From a virus, in IMG/VR virus record IMGVR_UViG_3300044648_000041, positions 1 through 54,533 of that record: DNA of 54,533 bases; one strand, given 5' to 3'. A program made the position numbers and the translations under genes. Shown here in pieces: positions 17,367-23,959 of this stretch. A model generated the notes under the pieces. The model worked only from the letters and a program-made list of their open reading frames with translations. It did not search any database and had not been told where the DNA came from. Positions within the stretch are counted from its first letter, which is position 1, and each line of letters begins with the position of its first letter.

Positions 17367-17394
17367 AAAAAAGCGGACATGTTTCCATGTCCGC
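17367..17394 (-). terminator. Terminator after capsid/decoration genes
   Basis: GCGGACATG (17373-17381), loop TTTC, CATGTCCGC (17386-17394), followed on the minus strand by six T (17372-17367). A 9-bp perfect stem directly downstream of the two capsid-shell genes would lower expression of the following neck and core genes relative to capsid. Confidence 0.85.
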
Positions 17395-17396
17395 CA

Positions 17397-17424
17397 ATGG
17401 TAGCACTATCTAGTGAAACATCAA
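17397..17424 (-). promoter_or_regulatory. Possible weak late promoter overlapping capsid terminator
   Basis: TTGATG (17419-17424 read on minus), 16-nt spacer, TACCAT (17397-17402). The -35 word matches the other late promoters, but the -10 abuts the terminator hairpin, so transcripts would begin within it. This call is tentative. Confidence 0.35.
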
Positions 17425-17428
17425 TCTG

Positions 17429-17716
17429 TTAATCGCCTGTCGTAGAAGAACCGACCGTGGTACCGAGGTTCAGGTTAACGGCGCCGGGCGCGGTGCTGCT
17501 AACCGTCAGTACTACGTGCGTGGTTGTGATCTGGTCGTCGGTGTCGCGGTAGTACACCAGGTCGCCTACGCGCATTCCACGATCCCCGCCGTCCGAGATA
17601 AAACCGGCGGCGTCCACATCGGTAGCTGCGTCCGTGCCAGAAAGCGACCAGTGTTGTCCGGCGCCGGTCAAGGGCGCTACGGAAATCAAGTTCAAGTTGC
17701 CGGGTACGTATGCCAT
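17429..17716 (-). CDS. Capsid decoration/cement-like protein, 95 aa
   Basis: A small, Thr/Gly/Asp-rich, probably all-beta protein (VGDLVYYRDTDDQITTTHVV, GAVNLNLGTT) encoded immediately downstream of the major capsid gene and before a terminator. In BPP-1-like podoviruses a cement protein occupies this slot and stabilises the head. The call rests on size, beta-rich composition and position. Confidence 0.7.
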   Translation of the reverse strand: MAYVPGNLNLISVAPLTGAGQHWSLSGTDAATDVDAAGFISDGGDRGMRVGDLVYYRDTDDQITTTHVVLTVSSTAPGAVNLNLGTTVGSSTTGD

Positions 17717-17773
17717 GTTTGTTACTCCTTTTAATTCGTTTAAACGGGCACCCCTTCCGGGGTACCAGCTAGA

Positions 17774-18604
17774 TTACTGAGCGGCGAAGTTGGAACCGTC
17801 GTGGTTGATTACGACTACGCCGGTGCCTTGCAGAAGTTCCGAACCCATGTGTGCGGTGCAACGCGCAAAGCTGTAGGCGTGTTCGCTGTTGTAATCCACT
17901 ACGTTATCAATACCCTTGGTGTCGATAGCGTGGCCGATTGCCGTTTTGTGGAACATGAAGCACTTCTCGGCGCTGGTACCGAAGCCGGGCAAGTTCGGAT
18001 GAACGACCCAGTTAATGTTCGACCAGCGGAAGGAATTCAGGGCGTTGGTGAACGGTTTGGTGTTCACGTAGTCGGCACTGGTGAATTCCTTAGTTTGCAT
18101 CAGGTACGCGAAGAACGCGGGTGTAATCAGTGCGTTGACGTTTCCATCGAGGGGCACTTGGTTGTTACCGAGAATCGTGTATGCGTACATGACGAGCGAG
18201 AGGCTAGCGGTTTGCGCGGCGCCGGTGTCCACGGTGCTGGTATTCAGTTCCGTGATGATGTCCGCATCCATCTTGCGGTTAATAACCGCCATGGTGGTTT
18301 CTTGCATGATGCGGCGTTGGTCGCCTTGTGAGGCAAAAATGTTGAAGTCGGTTTTACGTACCAGGTCATGCCATTCGACCAGGGTAGCGGATTTTTGCGT
18401 GAGGTTGTCCGAGCGAGCCGGGATTAAACCGTTCAAGCCGCGAGTAACCGCGGTCGCGCCGCCGCTGTCCGCTACCAGAAAGGTGGCGGTGTTGCCTTTA
18501 ATGACGGCTTCGGTCGTAACCATGTTACGGACCAAAGATTGACGTTGTTCGAAACCGGCGATGAACTCTTGCCGGTACTGTACCTGGAATGCTGATTCGG
18601 CCAT
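17774..18604 (-). CDS. Major capsid protein, 276 aa
   Basis: Starts MAESAFQVQYRQEFIAGFEQ after AGGAG, 6 nt upstream. Length, lack of signal peptide, the E/Q-rich N-arm and the beta-rich body (NWVVHPNLPGFG, KTAIGHAIDTKG, CTAHMGSELLQGTGVVVI) fit the HK97-fold capsid family of BPP-1-like podoviruses (Phage_capsid_2-like). It is transcribed from its own promoter region between a terminator upstream (18.8 kb) and another downstream (17.38 kb), and pairs with the decoration gene in a short unit suited to high expression. Confidence 0.88.
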   Translation of the reverse strand: MAESAFQVQYRQEFIAGFEQRQSLVRNMVTTEAVIKGNTATFLVADSGGATAVTRGLNGLIPARSDNLTQKSATLVEWHDLVRKTDFNIFASQGDQRRIMQETTMAVINRKMDADIITELNTSTVDTGAAQTASLSLVMYAYTILGNNQVPLDGNVNALITPAFFAYLMQTKEFTSADYVNTKPFTNALNSFRWSNINWVVHPNLPGFGTSAEKCFMFHKTAIGHAIDTKGIDNVVDYNSEHAYSFARCTAHMGSELLQGTGVVVINHDGSNFAAQ

Positions 18605-18744
18605 GATGGACTCCTAGAATAAAAGTTAAGTTAGGTGCAACTCTGTTACCTTCCTTCCGGGGTGTCCGTCCTGCGGTCCTGCGGGTGTCCTTGTGAGGGT
18701 CGCTGTCTGCGCGTTCAGGGTCCATACTGGGGGTATTGCGAGAA

Positions 18745-18788
18745 AGGTTACAAGCGTAACTTGATAACATCAAGTGTTACTTGTAACC
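18745..18788 (-). promoter_or_regulatory. Capsid-unit promoter within nested palindrome
   Basis: On the minus strand TTGATG (18768-18773), 17-nt spacer, TAACCT (18745-18750, a poor -10). Positions 18746-18788 are symmetric: GGTTACAAG at one end and CTTGTAACC at the other, with a perfect ACTTGAT-AAC-ATCAAGT core. A regulator-binding site for late transcription is likely. The exact -10 is uncertain. Confidence 0.55.
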
Positions 18789-18791
18789 ATG

Positions 18792-18826
18792 ACGAAACAA
18801 AACCGCCCTTGCGGGCGGTCGTTTTT
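18792..18826 (-). terminator. Terminator between scaffold and capsid genes
   Basis: ACCGCCC (18802-18808), loop TTGC, GGGCGGT (18813-18819), followed on the minus strand by TTTTGTTTCGTC. The plus-strand side also carries GTTTTT, so it could act in both directions. It separates the packaging/portal/scaffold unit from the capsid unit. Confidence 0.8.
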
Positions 18827-19757
18827 ACTTGTTTAGTTTCAGCTTCACGTCGAGCAAGTCGCGGTACCGTGCCTGGTTCTTTTCCGACTTCCAGTATTCG
18901 TCGGGTTTGTCGCGCATCATTGTTTCGAACTTGTCGATTTCGCTTTCAAGTGCCTGTTGCGAATTGCTGCCGCTGCCCGGTACCACGGTGGCGAGCGGGT
19001 TGATATCGCGCGCCAGTGAAGACAACCACTTGAGCGTGGGTACATGGTTGCCTAGCGGCGTGCCGTCCGCTGCCCGGCTTGCTTCCAGGTTTTCACGTAC
19101 ACCCGCCGGTGCGGTTTCCAGCAATCCGCGTATCAGGTTCATATTCAGCTTCAGTTCCGAACCCCACTCTTCGGGCTTGCTCAGTGTTTCGCTGGCCTTC
19201 GTCAACGATTCCGCGTCCGCTTGCGCACGGGCGGCGATTTCTTTTTCCCGCAGTTCCAATTGCGTGGCCGCGATTGCGTTTGCTGCTTCCGGCGGCAAGT
19301 GGTGTGCGTGTGCAATCTTCAAGAACTCATCGACGTAGGGCTTGTCCGCATCGCCTAGAACAATGCCGTTTGGTAGTGCAATCTCGTAGCCTTCGGGCGA
19401 TTCCGGTATCCCGTTCGCTTCGCGGTAGGCGGCGAGTTCTTCCGGTGCAGCGTCCTTGCCCGGGCGGGTGGCGCGCGTCTTCGCTATCTTCTCTTGTGCG
19501 GATAGCCCCGCTTTGATTGCTTCTTCCATGGTGCCGTAGCGCGATAGCTGCTTCAACAGCTTGGCGTCTTCGCCCGCTATCTTCGTGCGAACGCTCGCCC
19601 AGTCTCCCGCGGGTGCTGTGGTTTCGGTCGTGGTGGTTTTCGTTTCCGTACCGGCCAGTACCGTACCGGGTGTTTCGGCGGTGGTTGCCTTCGTCGTGTC
19701 TACCGTCGTTTCTCCGGTTGTGGTGGTATCTTCTCCGGTTGTTGTCTCTTCTGCCAT
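18825..19757 (-). CDS. Scaffolding protein, 310 aa
   Basis: An acidic, helical protein upstream of the capsid gene. The first ~50 residues are a low-complexity Thr/Glu run (TTTGETTVDTTKATTAET). Then come a central PEGYEIALPNGIVL segment seen in phage scaffold proteins, a helical EAANAIAATQLELREKEIAA stretch and a charged C-terminus (DLLDVKLKLNK) expected to touch capsid subunits. The family is known to direct procapsid assembly and then leave. The Thr-rich leader is probably disordered. Confidence 0.8.
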   Translation of the reverse strand: MAEETTTGEDTTTTGETTVDTTKATTAETPGTVLAGTETKTTTTETTAPAGDWASVRTKIAGEDAKLLKQLSRYGTMEEAIKAGLSAQEKIAKTRATRPGKDAAPEELAAYREANGIPESPEGYEIALPNGIVLGDADKPYVDEFLKIAHAHHLPPEAANAIAATQLELREKEIAARAQADAESLTKASETLSKPEEWGSELKLNMNLIRGLLETAPAGVRENLEASRAADGTPLGNHVPTLKWLSSLARDINPLATVVPGSGSNSQQALESEIDKFETMMRDKPDEYWKSEKNQARYRDLLDVKLKLNK

Positions 19758-19788
19758 GTGTCTTACTCCTTTACGTGGTTAAAAGCTG

Positions 19789-20067
19789 CTATTTCTTGTC
19801 CTTGAAAGCCGCGGTATTGATCTTCAGTAGTTTTAGTATCTGCAAACCCACGAACCGGCGACCGCTGGAAAATGCGTGGTCCCGTGGTTCGCTGCGGTAT
19901 TCCAGGTCGTAGGTACCGGCCACGTTGTAAATGATCCAATTTAACGCCCGTTGTTGCTGGTGCGCGTCCGCTTCGCCTTTAACGAGGGCTTGCAGTGCGG
20001 ACGCGTCGGCTAGTTCCCATTTGGCGGGTTCCCATACCTGTGGTATTTTCGGCGCCGTCTTGCTCAT
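19789..20067 (-). CDS. Bbp19-like protein, 92 aa
   Basis: Contains QQQRALNWIIYNVAGTYDLE and SSGRRFVGLQILKLLKI, the pattern I associate with the Bbp19 family first named in Bordetella phage BPP-1, which lies between portal and scaffold genes. The start overlaps the portal stop by 4 nt (ATGA). The function is unknown; its position suggests a head-assembly role. Confidence 0.75.
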   Translation of the reverse strand: MSKTAPKIPQVWEPAKWELADASALQALVKGEADAHQQQRALNWIIYNVAGTYDLEYRSEPRDHAFSSGRRFVGLQILKLLKINTAAFKDKK

Positions 20068-21713
20068 GGTGCGGCTACCCCCATGCCCGGATTAGCGCCC
20101 GGGTTGACGTTGGCTTCGGATACTGTCTTCGCTACGTCTGCCCCGGCTTGCATTTGCGCGAGTAGTTGCGCGGTTTGCATTTCTTGCTGCTTCTGCGCGG
20201 CGAGTGCGTCCACCTGTGCTTCGGACCGAAGCCAGGACGACGGCACCCCGGTACCTTGCAACGTGTCCCGTAGGGCTTTCTTCGCGTCAAGCAGGAACGG
20301 TGCGGTTTGGTCAAGCGGTGCAATCTGCGAAACCATGCTGGTGGCTTCTAACAACCGTTGCCCCTTCTCGCGCTCGATTGCGTCATGCAGCGGTGATTCG
20401 AAACTGAACATATAGTCTTTGCCGTGGAGTTCTTCAGGTATCTGGTCCATTGGTCCGAACACCCCGACCCGCAACAACAGTTCGAATGTCTGTTCGCACA
20501 ACGGACCGTTGTATTCCGCTTCCATGGGTTCGAACAGGGGCATGGCTTGCCGGATGTACTCTTGCACGCGTTGCCCGACCTCGTACGCTGTCATGGCGGT
20601 ATCCGGTGCCGGTAGGTTGATCTTGTTCAGGTAGAACGCTTCGGCAATCATGTGCCGTACGTCCTGCGTCATTTCCAACCCTAGCGGGATCCCTGATTTG
20701 TCCTGTGTCAATGGGCGCAAGACTTCGCCCAGTCGTTCGTCGTATTCTGTGTCTACCCACGTCACGCCGCCAGGTAGAAAGTTCAGGTCCGAACGTAGCG
20801 CGCCCTGGACCGCAATCATGGGCGGGCTTACCGCCTTCTCCCCGGCTTCCAGTAAAACGCCCGTCATTGCCTGTATTAGCCTTGCGTCCGCAAGTGCGAT
20901 AACCGTAGCGGGTGAATACGCGTACTGGGAACCGCTTACCGTCTGCCAGCGTGGAATCGTGTACTGCATGTAATGCTGTCCGACCTCTTCCATCTTGTGC
21001 TTTTGTTCCACATCTAGGTAAATGGATATGAACGGCGTGCGGTATTGCTTGCCTTCGCTCGGGTACCCATCGGACGGAACGACGCAATGCCATACTTCAA
21101 CTTCGCGGAATGGTTCTTTTTCTGCCTTGTCTACCCAGGATTGGTGGACCTTGCCCGGAAACAAACGCATAAGGTCGGCAATCGTCGGCTTCCATTTGCG
21201 GTAAACCGTGCCTATCTTGCCGTCGGCGTCTTCCATCCATGCCACGTCGCGCAGGTGCCAGCACCGGTACAACAGGTTATTGCCCTGCGAGTTGAGGGAT
21301 AGCTGTATGCAGTTCTGGCCGAAGGCGGCGAAGTCGTGATCCCCTTCCTTGGTTGCCCTGGTGAACTGGGTGCCTGTGGCGTACATCGCGCGGCGTTGGC
21401 GGTTTTCTGCCATTTCAAGCCATGCCCGGGCGTCGGTGCCGAGTTCGTCCCATCCGTCTTTTGTCTTGATGTGAAACCAGTTCTTAGACGTTGGGCGTAG
21501 CATGGTCCCGAAGGAATTACCCAAGTCGCGCCGTGCCATTGCCGGGTAGCCGGTATTCAACCAGTTCCCGAACTCGGTACCCAGGTTGCGGAAAGTGGTG
21601 AAGTCCGCGCGCTCGGGGTAGAAGTTATCGGCTATGGTTTGCCACAATCCCAAAAGGGAACTACGCTTTTCGAACAGTTGTCCGCCTTGCTTTACAAGAT
21701 ATTCCGCGCCCAT
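20064..21713 (-). CDS. Portal (head-tail connector) protein, 549 aa
   Basis: Shows the podovirus connector layout: helical N-terminus (LFEKRSSLLGLWQTIADNFYPE), GNSFGTMLRPTSKNWFHIKT, then the WMEDADGKIGTVYRKW and EVEVWHCVVPS region and a Gln/Ala-rich helical C-terminus (KQQEMQTAQLLAQMQAGADV). This is the PF12236 type found in T7-like and BPP-1-like phages. Twelve copies should form the ring at the packaging vertex. It sits between the Ala-rich protein and the Bbp19-like gene. Confidence 0.9.
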   Translation of the reverse strand: MGAEYLVKQGGQLFEKRSSLLGLWQTIADNFYPERADFTTFRNLGTEFGNWLNTGYPAMARRDLGNSFGTMLRPTSKNWFHIKTKDGWDELGTDARAWLEMAENRQRRAMYATGTQFTRATKEGDHDFAAFGQNCIQLSLNSQGNNLLYRCWHLRDVAWMEDADGKIGTVYRKWKPTIADLMRLFPGKVHQSWVDKAEKEPFREVEVWHCVVPSDGYPSEGKQYRTPFISIYLDVEQKHKMEEVGQHYMQYTIPRWQTVSGSQYAYSPATVIALADARLIQAMTGVLLEAGEKAVSPPMIAVQGALRSDLNFLPGGVTWVDTEYDERLGEVLRPLTQDKSGIPLGLEMTQDVRHMIAEAFYLNKINLPAPDTAMTAYEVGQRVQEYIRQAMPLFEPMEAEYNGPLCEQTFELLLRVGVFGPMDQIPEELHGKDYMFSFESPLHDAIEREKGQRLLEATSMVSQIAPLDQTAPFLLDAKKALRDTLQGTGVPSSWLRSEAQVDALAAQKQQEMQTAQLLAQMQAGADVAKTVSEANVNPGANPGMGVAAP

Positions 21714-21720
21714 AGTCCCT

Positions 21721-22170
21721 CTACCCTAGTTTGTCGTAACTGTCGGAAAGCATAGTGCTAGACCGTCCTTGCCGTTGCTGTTGCGCTAACATCGCCTTCT
21801 GTTTCGTTTTCATTATCTGGTCGTTGTCTGCGTCGGGCATTAATTGGGGCTTGTCCTGGAACGGCATTTTCATTTGTGGCGTCTTACTCAGCATGGTTGT
21901 GCCGATACCCGCCGCGGTCAAACCCAACGCCGCAAGTTCCCCCGCGGTGAGTCCCGCAAGAATGCCGCCGCTCGCTGCCGCCGCTGTTCCGGCACCCGCC
22001 GCCGCTGCTGCCCCGGCACCCGCGCCCCACAAGGTAGCCGCCCCCGCTGCCGCTGCCGCCGCTGTACCGCCCGCTGCCGCTGCGGTACCCGCTGCCGCTG
22101 TCCCCGCCGCTGCCGCGCCGCTAGCCATCATTGACCCCGCCGCCGCGATGAAAGGAGCAATGAAAGCCAT
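21721..22170 (-). CDS. Ala-rich virion-module protein, 149 aa
   Basis: Residues ~10-85 are almost entirely Ala/Gly/Thr (long GTAAAGTAAAAGG-type runs) and hydrophobic enough to insert into a membrane. The rest is polar, ends AQQQRQGRSSTMLSDSYDKLG and repeats a GRSSTML tag present in the gene just upstream. Similar small proteins with a GR(S/A)ST(I/M)L tail occur near portals of other podoviruses (recollection). The role is unknown; ejection or packaging is possible. Confidence 0.65.
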   Translation of the reverse strand: MAFIAPFIAAAGSMMASGAAAAGTAAAGTAAAAGGTAAAAAAGAATLWGAGAGAAAAAGAGTAAAASGGILAGLTAGELAALGLTAAGIGTTMLSKTPQMKMPFQDKPQLMPDADNDQIMKTKQKAMLAQQQRQGRSSTMLSDSYDKLG

Positions 22171-22172
22171 GG

Positions 22173-22352
22173 TTAACCCCCGCCCAGTTTTTCTTCGCCG
22201 CCCACTAGCATGGTGCTGGAACGCCCGCTACGTTCGGTTGCTGTAACGTTGGATTTCTTCTTCGCTTTACGCGTTGCTTCCGTATCTTCCGCGGGCATTA
22301 CAACGGGTGCTAGCAGCGTCGGTACTTTTGGTTTCGAAAACATTGCTGTCAT
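22173..22352 (-). CDS. Small basic protein with GRSSTML tail, 59 aa
   Basis: Starts MTAMFSKPKVPTLLAPVVMP after a strong AAGGAGG Shine-Dalgarno and ends SGRSSTMLVGGEEKLGGG. The middle is basic (RKAKKKSNVTATER). The C-terminal GRSSTML...KLG tag is shared with the next gene downstream, which begins 3 nt after its stop. The function is unknown; the tag suggests both bind the same partner, such as the portal. Confidence 0.75.
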   Translation of the reverse strand: MTAMFSKPKVPTLLAPVVMPAEDTEATRKAKKKSNVTATERSGRSSTMLVGGEEKLGGG

Positions 22353-22362
22353 GGCTTCCTCC

Positions 22363-23904
22363 TTATCTGTGTTTCTTCATAACCACGGCGGGGGTGAAGT
22401 TCCTACCCTTCCACAATCCGCCCTTGATATTCGCGCCTCGTACTCCGTCCCACCAGGCCATTACTACCGCGTCCCCTTTGTCGGTCGAACGTCCTAGCCG
22501 CTTCACTATCTCGTCCTTCGCTTCTATCCGGATCCCGTTCGAACCCACATCAAACAGCGGTGCGCACAGGTCGGCTACCAGTTCACTGTCCGGCGGTAGC
22601 GCAATCGTTGAACCTTGCGGCTGTGACGGGTCGAGGGCTTCGCGGAACCTCCAATACGCTTCTGAACGCACGTTAAAGAACGGTAGCTGTTTGTCCACTG
22701 TGCGGCGTAAAGACTTCTTCACGCCCATGTAACTTACTGTGTCCACGCCGTTTTCTTTCAAGTGTCCGTACGCGTCGCCGCCCCAACCGCCCCCGACATC
22801 AACGACTACCCTAGCGTCGTCCCTGCGGTGCGTTATAACCAGTCCCGCTACCACCTTCCCATCCGGTGTCTGTACCCCCGGTACCGCTATCGGTGGCGCG
22901 TACCATCCGTCGTGTCGTATCGCCAGTATCGTTTTGTCTTGCCCGCCCTGTGCCACGTCTACCCCGATACAGCACATCGGTACCCCGTTCGGCGGGTTGG
23001 GCGTCCATCGTTCTTGTGCCGCCTTCACCCAGGCCGAGGGCATAACCTGGAAGGCGTCATCAACTTTTGCTACCCCGAAGTCGCCATACAGCAATTGCGT
23101 ACGTAGTGGCTCGGGTAATGAATTCAGTTTGGCGCGGTACTCGGGTGTATCCCGGTACGGGTTGTCGCTCAGTTTCGCCGGTATGAACGTGAATGAGAGG
23201 GGGCGGTATTTCTCGCCGTCTATCTCTACTTCGTCCGGTCCTTCTACCCACTTGGGTTCGCCCGCCACCATTACCGCATACCGTAGTTCGCCTGGTGCCG
23301 CCGGGTTGTGGTGGACAGGGTCTATCCAGGGTCCGAACCATTGCGTTAACCAGTAGCCGTCACTTGACCGCGGCGGGTTGGACGCAAGTACGATTCGGCA
23401 CCGCTGCCCTTCCGGTCCCCGGTTCCACGCCATTAAGGACGCGACTTGTTCTTGCAGGAATTCGCCCGCTTCATCGAAGCCGATTAAATCCCGTTCGCGT
23501 CCCGCGTGCTTGATCCAGTCGCCAGGTTCTTTTATCCCGGCCAGCTTTAAAGAACGTCCGTTGGTCCATGTCCATTCTGGAAGCGGTGCTCCGCGGAAGT
23601 TTGCACTCTCGCCTATGATCTGCTTCCCGGCTTCCGCGAGTCCGTCAGTCTGTGACGACTCACGGCGAAATATGATGCTGCGGGTATGCTCCTGCGAGGA
23701 TAGCCCCATCAACAGAAACGACTTGCCGCCGCCCGCCGCGCCGCCGTACAACAGCACATCAGCCTTACTTAAGTACGCTTCCGTCTGCGGTCCCGGTAAC
23801 GGTACGAAACGCATACTTGCCGTCTGCTTCGCCAGCATCGTATTTAAGTCCGCTCGTTGCTTCGCGGGCATTTTAGTAAGAGTGTCTAGTATCTCGTTTA
23901 GCAT
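22363..23904 (-). CDS. terL: Terminase large subunit, 513 aa
   Basis: The ATPase and nuclease of the packaging motor. Walker A GGAAGGGKS near residue 53, Walker B DLIGFDEAGE near 141, nuclease-domain acidic stretches IGVDVAQGGQDKT near 311 and VVDVGGGWGGDAY near 371. The length is normal for the family. The annotated ATG at 23904 has no Shine-Dalgarno and lies only 6 nt from a possible -10 element (23911-23916), so translation may be leaderless or begin at Met12 (MPAKQR). The gene is unusually far from the small-terminase-like gene, with fibre genes between. Confidence 0.92.
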   Translation of the reverse strand: MLNEILDTLTKMPAKQRADLNTMLAKQTASMRFVPLPGPQTEAYLSKADVLLYGGAAGGGKSFLLMGLSSQEHTRSIIFRRESSQTDGLAEAGKQIIGESANFRGAPLPEWTWTNGRSLKLAGIKEPGDWIKHAGRERDLIGFDEAGEFLQEQVASLMAWNRGPEGQRCRIVLASNPPRSSDGYWLTQWFGPWIDPVHHNPAAPGELRYAVMVAGEPKWVEGPDEVEIDGEKYRPLSFTFIPAKLSDNPYRDTPEYRAKLNSLPEPLRTQLLYGDFGVAKVDDAFQVMPSAWVKAAQERWTPNPPNGVPMCCIGVDVAQGGQDKTILAIRHDGWYAPPIAVPGVQTPDGKVVAGLVITHRRDDARVVVDVGGGWGGDAYGHLKENGVDTVSYMGVKKSLRRTVDKQLPFFNVRSEAYWRFREALDPSQPQGSTIALPPDSELVADLCAPLFDVGSNGIRIEAKDEIVKRLGRSTDKGDAVVMAWWDGVRGANIKGGLWKGRNFTPAVVMKKHR

Positions 23905-23910
23905 CGCCGG

Positions 23911-23940
23911 ATAGTAGGCTGTAACTTGTATAACATCAAG
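23911..23940 (-). promoter_or_regulatory. Late promoter candidate for terminase-portal unit
   Basis: Minus strand: TTGATG (23934-23939), 17-nt spacer, TACTAT (23911-23916). Alternatively the TGTTATACA inside it could be an extended -10. Positions 23921-23940 (GTAACTTGTATAACATCAAG) are identical to 27781-27800. Confidence 0.55.
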
Positions 23941-23959
23941 TAATGCTTGTTATTACAAG

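Noticed and set aside
20434-21093. 219-codon minus ORF within the portal gene
   Set aside because: Arg/Gly/Thr-rich frame-shifted copy of portal codons, no Shine-Dalgarno, no family resemblance.
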